From: Microcystis novacekii Mn_MB_F_20050700_S1
Lineage (GTDB): Bacteria; Cyanobacteriota; Cyanobacteriia; Cyanobacteriales; Microcystaceae
Reading direction: 5' to 3'
Length of the DNA: 64,000 nt
Assembly (NCBI GenBank): GCA_007096045.1
Contig: SFAU01000051.1
Location: forward strand, 1-64,000
Part shown: positions 26,767 to 35,659 of the stretch, one piece after another
How positions within the stretch are numbered: the stretch's first letter is position 1
How the letters are laid out: every line of letters begins with the position of its first letter
Made by a program: the position numbers and the translations under genes
The notes under the pieces: generated by a model
Told to the model about the DNA's origin: nothing
Seen by the model: the letters and a program-made list of their open reading frames with translations, nothing else
Database searches by the model: none

Positions 26767-29337
26767 TTAAGCCCCTAAAATCAAGCGCTGACGATGAAAA
26801 TTCAGCAGCGAAATTTCTTGGCCAGAAACCCTTTCTAACATCTCGACGATATGATCGGGCTGTAGTAAAGTGCCATCATTGCGACAACTGCCCACGTAGC
26901 ACAAAACGGCTTGTTTGTCAACAGTTTTTAACTCTAATTCATATAATTGTTCTCGCAGATTAATCGTGACTTTTTTGCCAGATTTGGTGGTTTTTTCCCG
27001 TTCCATCACCGTTGCTTGCTTAATCGCATCGATCCAATTTTGCCATTGTTGGCAATCAATTCCCTCACTGTTAAAAGTGAGCAAATACTCGGCTTTTTCT
27101 AACAAACGGGTGGCAGCTGGAGCATTTAAGGGAATTTCTTCCACCTGATAAACTGGTAAATCTGCGGGTAATTGCGCTCTTAATTGCTGTTTAAACCTCT
27201 CTAAATCCACCACTTTTGTCAATTCAAAATCGACAATCTCACCGCTACTGGTTGCTCCCAAGGATAAGGCATTGGCGATCGAAATTCTCGGACCGGGGTG
27301 AAATCCACCGGTAAAGGAAATGGGAATAGCAGCCCGACGGACGACGCGATCAAATAAACGCACGAGATCCAAGTGGCTAACTAGGGCTATTTCGCCAATT
27401 TTGCCAAACCAGACCCGAATTCTTTGGGTGCGTTCTTGATTGGGTTGAAAATGTCCGGCAAAAGCGGGAATCGGAGGTGCTTCAATGACGATATTATGGC
27501 CAAAATCGACGCTACAAACGCCACAATGGGAACAACCTTCAAAAGAACAATCGGGAACCGTTGCCGCGTCTAGGGCGCGTTTTAAGTCCTCCTGGAGCCA
27601 TTTTTTATCGATACCGGTATCCAGATGATCCCAGGGCAAAGGACGCTCTAAAATATCTTTGTCTGTATTGGCAAAAATATTCCATTCTCCCTGTTCTATC
27701 TGACGATATTTCCATGTTAAACCGGATTCTTCGATCGCCTGTGACCATGCTTGATAGGCTTTTTCTGTATTATCCCACCAAGCATCCATCCCCGCTCCCA
27801 ATTGCCAAGCGCGCAGCACCACTTTCCCTAAACTTCTGTCACCGCGACCGATAAAATCTTCCATGGCCGAGATGCGGACATCGGTATAATTGACTTTTAC
27901 CCCTCTCATACCCTGGAATTCCTGTTTTAATAACTCCTGTTTGCGGATAAATTCGGCCGTCGAGACGGAATGCCACTGGAAGGGGGTATGGGGTTTAGGG
28001 GTAAAATTCGAGATAGTTAGGGTAAAATCGAGGGGTTTCCGCTTCGGTAAACGACATTCCCGACGCAACCAACGCACCGTTTCCGCAATACCGATGACAT
28101 CCACATCGGTTTCCCCTGGCAAACCGATCATAAAATAGAGTTTGACCTTATCCCAACCCTGTTCGACAGCAGTTTTTATCCCTCTGAGTAATTCTTCGTT
28201 GGTTAACCCTTTGTTAATCACATCGCGCATTCGTTGGGTTCCCGCTTCCGGTGCAAAGGTTAAACCCGATTGACGATTGCCCCCAATTATGTTAGCAATA
28301 TTTTCGTCAAAGCGATCGACTCTTTGACTGGGTAACGATAGAGATATATTCTCATTCTGGAGACGGTTTTTAATCTCCATACCCACGGCAGGTAGAGCTA
28401 GATAATCGGAGCAACTGAGAGATAATAGAGAAAATTCATTATATCCCGTCGCTCGCATTCCTTTTTCAATCGATTCGATGACTGCTTCCGGTTGCACATC
28501 CCGTGCGGGACGGGTTAACATCCCCGGTTGACAGAAACGACATCCCCTAGTGCAACCGCGACGAATTTCCACCACTAGGCGATCGTGAACCGTTTCCACG
28601 AAGGGAACTAAACCGATAGAATAGGCTGGGATAGGAGTAGCTACCCGGCGTAAAATTCTTTGCGGTACATCGTCACGATTGGGGATAACTGCACCGATTG
28701 GGGTGACATCGTAGAAACGGGGGACATATACCCCCGGAATTTGGGCTAAATCTAGTAATAGTTCTTCTTTGCTGAGATTAGCTAGTTTACCTTCTTCTAA
28801 AATTAAACCGATTTCTGGCAATAATTCTTCGCCATCACCAAGGGCGATAAAATCAAAAAAGTCGGCGTAGGGTTCGGGGTTAGAGGTGGCAGTTTGTCCC
28901 CCGGCAAAAATTAGCGGATAGTTACTTGACTCTCTTTCTCTCCAAGTCAAGGGAATTGCCGCTAGGTCGAGCATTTCTAAAATATTGGTGGCTCCTAGCT
29001 CGTAACTGAGACTAAAACCGAGAATATCAAAATCCGTGAGGTAACGACGGGATTCTAGGGCAAATAGGGGGTTTTTTGTCTGTTTGAGTTTTTGGGCTAA
29101 ATCTGGTGCGGGTAAATAAGTGCGATCGCAGAGTTGGCGCGGTTGTGCATTGAGGATATTGTAGAGGATAATATGGCCGAGGTTAGATGCTCCCACTTCG
29201 TACACTTCCGGATAGGTTAACACCCAACGCACCACAGCACTTTCCCATTCTTTATGTTTAGCACCTAACTCGTTGCCCAAATAACGCGCTGGTCGAACAA
29301 TGTCGGGGGTAAGCAGTTGGTCTAAAGCAATAGTCAC
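26767..29337 (-). CDS. B12-binding-type radical SAM protein fused to DUF2344 domain
   Basis: An 856-residue protein. The N-terminal ~200 residues form a cobalamin-binding-like domain (ILGFSLSYELGATNILEMLDLA, FAGGQTATSNPEPYADFFD). The radical SAM core has RRGCTRGCRFCQPG, the CxxxCxxC that holds a 4Fe-4S cluster, and GLTFAPEAGTQRMRDVINKG. A Cys-rich hinge CSFEGCSHCGVC follows near residue 600. The C-terminal ~230 residues are the DUF2344 domain (IALVSHLDLVRLFDRVVRRA, FTGGFHPGPRISIA). The two halves are separate genes in many bacteria. Family known as TIGR03960 plus TIGR03936; substrate not established. Confidence 0.9.
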   Translation of the reverse strand: MTIALDQLLTPDIVRPARYLGNELGAKHKEWESAVVRWVLTYPEVYEVGASNLGHIILYNILNAQPRQLCDRTYLPAPDLAQKLKQTKNPLFALESRRYLTDFDILGFSLSYELGATNILEMLDLAAIPLTWRERESSNYPLIFAGGQTATSNPEPYADFFDFIALGDGEELLPEIGLILEEGKLANLSKEELLLDLAQIPGVYVPRFYDVTPIGAVIPNRDDVPQRILRRVATPIPAYSIGLVPFVETVHDRLVVEIRRGCTRGCRFCQPGMLTRPARDVQPEAVIESIEKGMRATGYNEFSLLSLSCSDYLALPAVGMEIKNRLQNENISLSLPSQRVDRFDENIANIIGGNRQSGLTFAPEAGTQRMRDVINKGLTNEELLRGIKTAVEQGWDKVKLYFMIGLPGETDVDVIGIAETVRWLRRECRLPKRKPLDFTLTISNFTPKPHTPFQWHSVSTAEFIRKQELLKQEFQGMRGVKVNYTDVRISAMEDFIGRGDRSLGKVVLRAWQLGAGMDAWWDNTEKAYQAWSQAIEESGLTWKYRQIEQGEWNIFANTDKDILERPLPWDHLDTGIDKKWLQEDLKRALDAATVPDCSFEGCSHCGVCSVDFGHNIVIEAPPIPAFAGHFQPNQERTQRIRVWFGKIGEIALVSHLDLVRLFDRVVRRAAIPISFTGGFHPGPRISIANALSLGATSSGEIVDFELTKVVDLERFKQQLRAQLPADLPVYQVEEIPLNAPAATRLLEKAEYLLTFNSEGIDCQQWQNWIDAIKQATVMEREKTTKSGKKVTINLREQLYELELKTVDKQAVLCYVGSCRNDGTLLQPDHIVEMLERVSGQEISLLNFHRQRLILGA

Positions 29338-29528
29338 GGCAATCTACCTCAGATATCTTCAGCAATGGGTGCTTTTCTACTATAGCAGCCAGAATCGAGT
29401 CAGTCGTCAGGAGTCAGTTTTCAGTTCACTGATTACTGTTTACTGTTCACTGAAAATACACCCCACTTCCCCATCTCCCTAAAATTCCAGAGGTTATAGG
29501 ATAATTAAGCGACATTAATCTTGATTTC

Positions 29529-30311
29529 ATGAAAGAACCGTTAATTGAATTGAGAGGAGTATCGAAAAGATTCGGGGATAACGTTATTCTCGAAGGTTTA
29601 GATTTAACCATTTATCGGGGGGAGGCCCTGGTAATTATCGGGCCGTCGGGAACGGGAAAATCGACGGTTTTACGGGTAATTGCGGGATTAACGGGGATAA
29701 ATTCTGGAGAAATTCGTATTAAAGGCCAATTGCGTCAGGGATTGCTAGAAGATGGTCGAGAAGCGATGCGAACTTCCTTAGTTTTTCAACAAACGGCCCT
29801 GTTTGATTCTCTCACCGTCGGGGAAAATGTCGGTTTTTATCTTTATGAACAAACTAAGTTAAAAAAAGCCAGAATTAGGGAATTAGTGGAAGAAAGCCTA
29901 GAAATGGTCGGTTTACAGGGAATTAGTGACCTTTATCCCTCGGAACTATCGGGGGGAATGCGTAAACGGGTGGCTTTTGCCCGCGCTATTATCACTAATC
30001 CCGATAATCGGGCTGATAATCCCGAATTACTGCTGTATGATGAACCTACCGCGGGATTAGACCCGATAGCTTCCACAATTATCGAGGATCTAGTGCGGAC
30101 TCTCCATGAAAAATCGGGGTCTGCGAACACTTATGTAATGGTTTCTCACCAACAAAGTACCATCCGACGCACCGCCGATCGAGTAGTATTTCTCTATCAG
30201 GGAAAAGTGCAATGGCAGGGAGTAGTGGCAGATATCGATCGTACTGATCATCCCATGATTCGGCAATTTTTTAGCGCCAGCATTGCAGGCCCGATTAGGA
30301 CAATCGTTTAA
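29529..30311 (+). CDS. Mla-like lipid ABC transporter ATP-binding protein
   Basis: A 260-residue ABC ATPase: Walker A GPSGTGKST, signature LSGGMRKRVAFARAI, Walker B LLLYDEPTAGLDP, and the H-loop in MVSHQQS. The MRKR signature variant and partner gene (an MCE protein directly downstream) fit the MlaF/TGD3-like subgroup, which powers lipid transport between cell envelope membranes or, in chloroplasts, from ER to thylakoid. The matching permease (MlaE type) is not in the window. It is co-directional with 30358, 46 bases apart. Confidence 0.88.
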   Translation: MKEPLIELRGVSKRFGDNVILEGLDLTIYRGEALVIIGPSGTGKSTVLRVIAGLTGINSGEIRIKGQLRQGLLEDGREAMRTSLVFQQTALFDSLTVGENVGFYLYEQTKLKKARIRELVEESLEMVGLQGISDLYPSELSGGMRKRVAFARAIITNPDNRADNPELLLYDEPTAGLDPIASTIIEDLVRTLHEKSGSANTYVMVSHQQSTIRRTADRVVFLYQGKVQWQGVVADIDRTDHPMIRQFFSASIAGPIRTIV

Positions 30312-30357
30312 GCTAGATTAAGCTAAATTAAGAACTATCGAGAATGAGAGAAAAATC

Positions 30358-31692
30358 ATGCAGAGTTCGCGAGCTTTACGGGAAGGAAGACTAGGTTTGT
30401 TTGCCCTAGGCGGATTATTGGTCTTTGGGGCGCTCGCTATCTGGGTTCGCGGGGGAGGATTTGGTCAGAAGACCTATCAATTAATCTTCGAGTTTGCTGA
30501 CGTGGAAGGGTTACAAGTCGGGGCGCCGGTACGTTTTCGCGGGGTGAGAGTGGGAAGAATTACGAGTTTTATCCCGGGGAGTAATCAAGTGGAAGTTATT
30601 GGCGAGATTGCTTCTGCTACTTTAGTTATGCCTAGGAAGGTAACTGTTACTACCAATCTTTCCGGATTAATTGGGGAGGCAGCCATCGATATCACTCCCT
30701 TAGTTTCTTTAAGTGCTGAGGCCAAAAATCTCGACCCTCTGAGTCCCGACTGTGATCAACAGTTAATTCTCTGTAATAATACTCGTTTACAGGGGACAAC
30801 AGGAACACAATTAATGTCTAGTGTTGGTCGTTTAGTGGATACTTTTACCAGTCCTGAATTTGTGGGTAATCTCAATGATGTCACCAAAAATACCGCTATA
30901 GCGGCCCAAAAAATCGCCCGTTTATCCGATGATACCTCCCAAACTATCCGGAATGCCCAAAGAGAAATTTCTCGTCTATCTTTGGAATTAGCCGCCACCA
31001 GTCGCTCGGTGACTAATACGGCTAATAATGCCTCGCGTTTTATCAATACTTTAGATAGTACCGTTCAGGAAAATCGCAGTCAAATCAGCAGAACTTTTCA
31101 ACAATCTTCCCAATTAGTCGCTAATCTTAATGGTGTTCTCAGCGAAAATCGGGGACAAATTGTTAATACTCTCGATAATATTAATCAAGCTAGTTTAGGT
31201 ATTGGTAGTCTCGCTAATAATCTCAATAATACCGCCCTGAGGTTGAATGCTGGTTTAGATGAAATTGATACTAAACAAGTAATGCAAAATATCGAGACGA
31301 TTTTGAATAATGCGGTGGAAACATCGAATAATTTACGAGAAATTACTAAAACTATTAACGATCCTGCTACAATTGTCGTGCTGCAAAAAACTCTCGAATC
31401 CGCTCGGGTGACTTTTGAAAATACTCAAAAAATCACCTCCGATATCGATGAGTTAATCGGTGATCCCCAATTTCGCGATAATTTAAGACGTTTAATCGAT
31501 GGCTTAAGTAATCTGCTTTCTTCTGGGGAACAATTAGAATATAATTTGCGTATCGCTCAAACTTTAGATACCATGACTCAAGAGTTAGCTAAACAAAAAG
31601 TTTTGACCATCTCTCGACCTTCTTTAAATCCTCAGCAAATGCAACTCTATCCCCAATTTATTGTTCAACAAACCCCCACCAGTGAAAAATGA
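30358..31692 (+). CDS. MCE/MlaD-family lipid-binding protein
   Basis: A 444-residue protein with one N-terminal membrane helix (about 11-28), the MCE/MlaD domain (about 38-125; YQLIFEFADVEGLQVGAPV and RFRGVRVGRI) and a long helical, Asn/Ser-rich C-terminal region (about 160-430) with coiled-coil character. In MCE systems the domain forms a hexamer that guides lipids across the periplasm; the helical region may form a tube. Partner of the ATPase at 29529. Comparable to cyanobacterial Mla-like proteins and chloroplast TGD2. Chain length is typical. Confidence 0.9.
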   Translation: MQSSRALREGRLGLFALGGLLVFGALAIWVRGGGFGQKTYQLIFEFADVEGLQVGAPVRFRGVRVGRITSFIPGSNQVEVIGEIASATLVMPRKVTVTTNLSGLIGEAAIDITPLVSLSAEAKNLDPLSPDCDQQLILCNNTRLQGTTGTQLMSSVGRLVDTFTSPEFVGNLNDVTKNTAIAAQKIARLSDDTSQTIRNAQREISRLSLELAATSRSVTNTANNASRFINTLDSTVQENRSQISRTFQQSSQLVANLNGVLSENRGQIVNTLDNINQASLGIGSLANNLNNTALRLNAGLDEIDTKQVMQNIETILNNAVETSNNLREITKTINDPATIVVLQKTLESARVTFENTQKITSDIDELIGDPQFRDNLRRLIDGLSNLLSSGEQLEYNLRIAQTLDTMTQELAKQKVLTISRPSLNPQQMQLYPQFIVQQTPTSEK

Positions 31693-31872
31693 CAAAACAG
31701 CACAATTCAACCCCCCACCCCCCCCCGACATCGGGGGGGTAAAAGAAAGAGTCTGGCAATTCTCCTCCCTAAAAAGAAGGTTAGAAACTAACTATATCAA
31801 AGCTTTTAGCTTAACCAATTAGGTTTTAGATTCGTCCCTTGTAAACAGTAATCAGTTAACTGAAAACTCACA

Positions 31873-31901
31873 TCTGATAACTGATAAATGATAACTGATA
31901 A
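31873..31901. repeat. Short TGATAA-type repeat before wecB
   Basis: A few imperfect heptamers (CTGATAACTGATAAATGATA) directly upstream of wecB. They create an in-frame ATG at 31888 that is probably not the true start. Confidence 0.8.
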
Positions 31902-31905
31902 TAAT

Positions 31906-33009
31906 ATGTTGAAATCAATTTGTATTACTCTTGGAACTCGTCCCGAAGCGATTAAATTAGCTCCCGTTATTCGTGCTTTTCAAGAATCGCAACAGTTTGA
32001 AACCCATGTAGTCCTGACGGGACAGCATAAAGAAATGGTAGCGCAGGTGATGGAATTATTTGCTTTAAAAGCAGATGAAAATCTCGATATTATGCAAACC
32101 CGTCAAACTTTAACTGATATTACTTGCCGCAGTTTACGGGGTTTAGAAACAGTTTTTGAGCGCATAAAACCAGATTTAATTATTGTGCAAGGTGATACTA
32201 CTACCGCTTTTGCTGCTGCTTTAGCGGCTTTTTATCAACAAATTCCTATCGCCCATGTGGAGGCAGGATTAAGAACTAATGATATCTATAATCCCTATCC
32301 CGAAGAAGCTAATCGTCGCCTGATTTCTCAACTGACTACCCTCCATTTTGCTCCCACTACTTTAGCCGTGGAAAATTTACAAAAATCTGGGGTAACAGGA
32401 AATATTTACCACACCGGCAATACGGTTATTGATGCTTTATTAACCGTAGCCAAAACCGCACCAGAATGTCAAATTGCGGGCTTAAATTGGTCAGATTATC
32501 GGGTTTTATTAGCCACGGTTCACCGCCGGGAAAATTGGGGCGAACCCCTACAGGATATTATCAAAGGATTCACTTTGTTGTTAGAAAAATATGCCGATAC
32601 AGCCCTATTATTACCCCTCCATCGCAATCCCACCGTCCGGGAACCAATTCAGGCTGCTTTGGGCAATCATCCTAGGGTATTTTTAACTGAACCTCTCGAT
32701 TATGCCGAGTTAGTGGGGGCGATTCAACGCTGTTATTTATTATTAACTGATTCCGGGGGCATTCAAGAAGAAGCTCCGAGTTTAGGAAAACCGGTTTTAG
32801 TATTGCGAGAAACCACAGAAAGACCGGAAGCAGTGCAAGCGGGAACAGCAAAATTAATTGGGACTAATCCAGGGCAAATTTTAGCAGAAGCGGGAGAATT
32901 ATTAGGGGATAAAATCGCCTATGAGCGCATGGCTAATGCAGTTAATCCTTTTGGAGATGGACAAGCATCCCAAAGAATCCTCGAAATCGTCCAAGATTTT
33001 TTGGCTTAA
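31906..33009 (+). CDS. wecB: UDP-N-acetylglucosamine 2-epimerase (non-hydrolysing)
   Basis: A 367-residue GT-B-fold epimerase. I chose ATG 31906 (MLKSICITLGTRPEAIKLAP) because the earlier in-frame ATG at 31888 lies in a repeat. Seen are GTRPEAIKLAPVI, VVLTGQHKEM, VQGDTTTAFA, HVEAGLRT, YPEEANRR, TVHRRENWGEP and DSGGIQEEAPSLGKPVLVLR. It converts UDP-GlcNAc to UDP-ManNAc for envelope polysaccharides. ruvC follows three bases after the stop, so the two are probably co-transcribed. Confidence 0.96.
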   Translation: MLKSICITLGTRPEAIKLAPVIRAFQESQQFETHVVLTGQHKEMVAQVMELFALKADENLDIMQTRQTLTDITCRSLRGLETVFERIKPDLIIVQGDTTTAFAAALAAFYQQIPIAHVEAGLRTNDIYNPYPEEANRRLISQLTTLHFAPTTLAVENLQKSGVTGNIYHTGNTVIDALLTVAKTAPECQIAGLNWSDYRVLLATVHRRENWGEPLQDIIKGFTLLLEKYADTALLLPLHRNPTVREPIQAALGNHPRVFLTEPLDYAELVGAIQRCYLLLTDSGGIQEEAPSLGKPVLVLRETTERPEAVQAGTAKLIGTNPGQILAEAGELLGDKIAYERMANAVNPFGDGQASQRILEIVQDFLA

Positions 33010-33012
33010 TCT

Positions 33013-33498
33013 ATGACTACTTGGTTGGGTATCGACCCCGGATTAGCGATTGTCGGTTGGGCTATTCTCCGGGATAATAGTGAGTTAATGCCGATTTTAG
33101 TCGATTATGGCACGATCGAAACTTCTAAAAATCTTTCTACTGCCCAGCGTTTGATCGAAATTGAACGGGATTTAAAGGAGTTAATCGCAGAATATAAACC
33201 GGGGGAAATTGCCGTGGAAATGCCCTTTTTTAACCGGCAAATCAAGGCAGCTGGTGGAGTCCTGCAAGCATTAGGAATTATCAATCTGGTTAGCTGCCGC
33301 GATGGGGGAATTGAACCGATTTTCCTCCATCAAGCTAGTTGGAAATGTCATCTGGGCCATGGTAAGGCCACTAAAGCTGAGGTGTCCGAACAAATTAAGT
33401 ATTTATTCGGATTGACAAAAATGCCTATTAATGATGCTGTAGATGCTATAGCGATCGCCTATGCCGCTTTCAGCGGCGTTCGCAATCAAATCTCTTGA
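33013..33498 (+). CDS. ruvC: Crossover junction endodeoxyribonuclease RuvC
   Basis: A 161-residue RuvC. Acidic catalytic residues lie in WLGIDPGLAIVGW (Asp near 7), IAVEMPFF (Glu near 69) and INDAVDAIAIAYAA (two Asp). It resolves Holliday junctions with RuvAB. It starts three bases after wecB, so translation may be coupled. Members in this group are somewhat diverged from E. coli RuvC but the four acidic positions are present. The downstream spacer holds a transposase relic. Confidence 0.9.
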   Translation: MTTWLGIDPGLAIVGWAILRDNSELMPILVDYGTIETSKNLSTAQRLIEIERDLKELIAEYKPGEIAVEMPFFNRQIKAAGGVLQALGIINLVSCRDGGIEPIFLHQASWKCHLGHGKATKAEVSEQIKYLFGLTKMPINDAVDAIAIAYAAFSGVRNQIS

Positions 33499-33716
33499 AG
33501 CAATTTGACGAAATTGGCGCAACAATTTGGCTGGTGACTAACAGCATGAGCAATTCTCATTTTAAGGTTTCATAACATTAAAACCCTTACAAAAAGAGGA
33601 GTTCACAATTCGTAACAAATCTGGGGATCGCTGAAACGACCCAAAATCGTTTCGACATGAGAATTACTAGCAGAAATATGTGATACGATTAGACAACACT
33701 CAATGAATGGAGCTAT
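33499..33716. other. Spacer upstream of transposase relic
   Basis: About 220 bases with short inverted strings (CGAAACGACCCAAAATCGTTTCG near 33629-33652 pairs as a hairpin). Probably worn insertion-sequence DNA, but no reading frame longer than the relic at 33717 can be rebuilt. Confidence 0.4.
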
Positions 33717-33818
33717 GGAAGGTTTAAATAATCGTAGTCGTGTAATTTTGCGTCAGACTTATGGGTTAAGAAATTTTCAACATCTGCGCTCACGGCTGTT
33801 AGCAGCCAATCGTTGATT
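33717..33818 (+). pseudogene. C-terminal relic of a transposase (ISL3-like)
   Basis: Reads MEGLNNRSRVILRQTYGLRN, then FQHLRSRLLAANR and stop, with SMNGA just upstream. The pattern E-G-x-N-x-x-x-K/R-x-I-x-R-x-x-x-G-x-R-x-F is the C-terminal end of ISL3-type transposases. The catalytic part is missing, so this is only a scar of a former insertion sequence between ruvC and the creatininase gene. Confidence 0.6.
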
Positions 33819-33901
33819 AGTTAAACTTATCACCATCAGTCCAATAGATTCAAGCAGTTTAAATGCAGTATATCTTATTAACAATTCTGAGCAATCTTCT
33901 A

Positions 33902-34708
33902 TTAAGATAACTTCGGTTGACGGAATCGATAAACATCAATGATCGCCTGTACCCAACCATTAGCAACGGATTCTAATAATTGATCACCTTTTTCTCTACT
34001 TGCATTAGTAGCATCTCCCATCACTCCACTTTTAGTTAATTCTTTAGTTAACCAAGCAAAGGGTAATTTTCCCTCCATAGTTAATAAACTATTTTCTGGC
34101 AACCCCTGGGGATATTCTCGGACGGCGCGCTCAATTTTTACCTGTTCTGGCAATAATGATAACATCATGCTAGTTTCCACATCTCCTGCATGAATACCGT
34201 ATTCTAATTCATATTCCGAGAATAATTCAGCCCCATTGTGGAGAACTCGCCAAGTGAAAAAAGGAAATACTAAAAAATCGGGATATTGTTGATGAATATC
34301 CCTGGCGGCAATTTCCATAACTTGCGGTTGTCCGCCGTGGGAGTTCATTAATACTAATTTACGAAACCCTGAACGATAGAGACTTGCGGCTATCTCTTGA
34401 ATGAGCGTTAATAAGGTTGCTGCCGAGAGGGTAATTGTGCCGGGGAAAGACCAATGTTCGTTAGATTTTCCGTAGTAGAGACAGGGTAAAGCGAAAGCAG
34501 CGATGTTTGTATCTAATTTCTCGAAAGCCTTGCCTAAAACCCCTAAACTAATGGCAGCATCGACGGCAATAGGTAGATGGGGTCCGTGTTGTTCGATCGC
34601 ACCGATGGGTTGAATAATTACCACATTTTCCTTATCTGGCATTGAATCTATATCGGTCCAAGTAAGATAGGGAAAATAACGATGTGGGGGAATAAAACCG
34701 TGCATCAT
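33902..34708 (-). CDS. Creatininase-family amidohydrolase
   Basis: A 268-residue protein with the family signature IQPIGAIEQHGPHLPIAVDA, where Glu, His and Asp bind two metal ions, followed by YGKSNEHWSFPGTITLS, LVLMNSHGGQ and EYGIHAGDVETSMMLSL. All metal-binding positions are present. The family includes creatininase, FAPy deformylase-like enzymes and mycofactocin peptidase MftE; nothing in the context selects one. Cyanobacterial members are widespread, monocistronic and uncharacterised. Confidence 0.88.
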   Translation of the reverse strand: MMHGFIPPHRYFPYLTWTDIDSMPDKENVVIIQPIGAIEQHGPHLPIAVDAAISLGVLGKAFEKLDTNIAAFALPCLYYGKSNEHWSFPGTITLSAATLLTLIQEIAASLYRSGFRKLVLMNSHGGQPQVMEIAARDIHQQYPDFLVFPFFTWRVLHNGAELFSEYELEYGIHAGDVETSMMLSLLPEQVKIERAVREYPQGLPENSLLTMEGKLPFAWLTKELTKSGVMGDATNASREKGDQLLESVANGWVQAIIDVYRFRQPKLS

Positions 34709-35269
34709 AGTTTTATTGGGGGTGAGGGATTATGGTTGGGGAAAGAATTACTGTTTATTTTGTAATATTATCACTAATTCTTGGAAAAGTTGCCAATCAT
34801 CTTTATAGGTAATGGCTTCCTAAACCGATTCGATTAGCGTACTAGGGAGCGCAGCAGAATTTCTGTTCTGCTTTATTTTCTCAGAATACTAAATGTTTAC
34901 AGTTCCCTGTTAATAGGATTAGGTTTCCATCCATAATTTTAGTTACATTTGTATACGTCAATCCATAACTATTTTATTTAACGTCGCTTCCCGGAAAGTA
35001 ATTGATCGCAGCGCCCCCAATGGGGAATTATGAGTGCAATTTGGGACCAGTGCCATTGTCACCGATTTGCGGGTTTATGTCACTCCTAATCCCTTTAATG
35101 TTTTTGTCACTCAACCAGTCATGCAACCCGGTTACAATACTAAATCCTGTTTAAAAGGCATGGGAGAGCGGGGAGCGCCAGAGCAGCAGAGCAGGGAGAA
35201 TAAATAAAATCTGTCTCCTGACCCCCGACTCCCAATTAACTACGACAATTTTTGATTTTTACAAGAGGT
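34709..35269. other. Gene-free stretch with relics
   Basis: A 561-base stretch without an intact gene. Bases 35035-35125 read openly as VQFGTSAIVTDLRVYVTPNP and onwards, which looks like a worn gene fragment of unknown origin. A string AAATCCTGTTTAAAAGGCAT (35143-35162) recurs at 24736 and, inverted, near 43255-43279. ACAATTTTTGATTTTTACAA (35246-35265) recurs at 58347. The area looks like a repeat graveyard. Confidence 0.5.
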
Positions 35270-35587
35270 CTAATGACTGAGCCATTGGGCCGTGGTCACC
35301 ACAAAAATTCCGCCTGCTTTTTTTAAAAAAGGCTGAATTTTATCGATCAGACGACCAAGTTCTTCGTCACTATTACAAACCGTCATAATGTAGTTACCAC
35401 TGTAATCACAATCCAAGTCATCACAGGATAAACCTCGATCACCTTTTCCCGAAGTGCTGCCAAAGACCGTATAACCGGAAACTCCGACAACATCAAGAAC
35501 GCTTAAGATTTCTTCCAGAAAAGCATGACTGACAATTATATCTACTTTTTTGACAGTTTGTAGGGAAGGATGTGGGGATTCAAGCAT
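35270..35587 (-). CDS. sbtB: PII-like protein SbtB
   Basis: A 105-residue PII-fold protein. VKKVDIIVSHAFLEEILSVL, GVSGYTVFGSTSGKGDRG and IFVVTTAQWLSH match the ferredoxin-like core and the start of the T-loop. SbtB binds cAMP and adenine nucleotides and controls SbtA. Unlike Synechocystis SbtB, there is no C-terminal R-loop with CGPxGC: the chain stops at about the place where that extension would begin. The T-loop contains two Cys (SCDDLDC). The gene follows sbtA by 72 bases in the same direction. Confidence 0.85.
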   Translation of the reverse strand: MLESPHPSLQTVKKVDIIVSHAFLEEILSVLDVVGVSGYTVFGSTSGKGDRGLSCDDLDCDYSGNYIMTVCNSDEELGRLIDKIQPFLKKAGGIFVVTTAQWLSH

Positions 35588-35659
35588 GGTAGTTCAGTAA
35601 AAAAGGGACAAGTGAAAGAGAAAAATTTTGACAGGAATTATTGAAAAACCCCTGGCTTT

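Noticed and set aside
31888..31905. Upstream ATG as the start of wecB
   Set aside because: It is created by the TGATAA-type repeat; the conserved N-terminus begins at 31906.
35035..35125. Short gene in the sbtB downstream region
   Set aside because: Open for only about 30 codons without a start signal; treated as a relic within the spacer.
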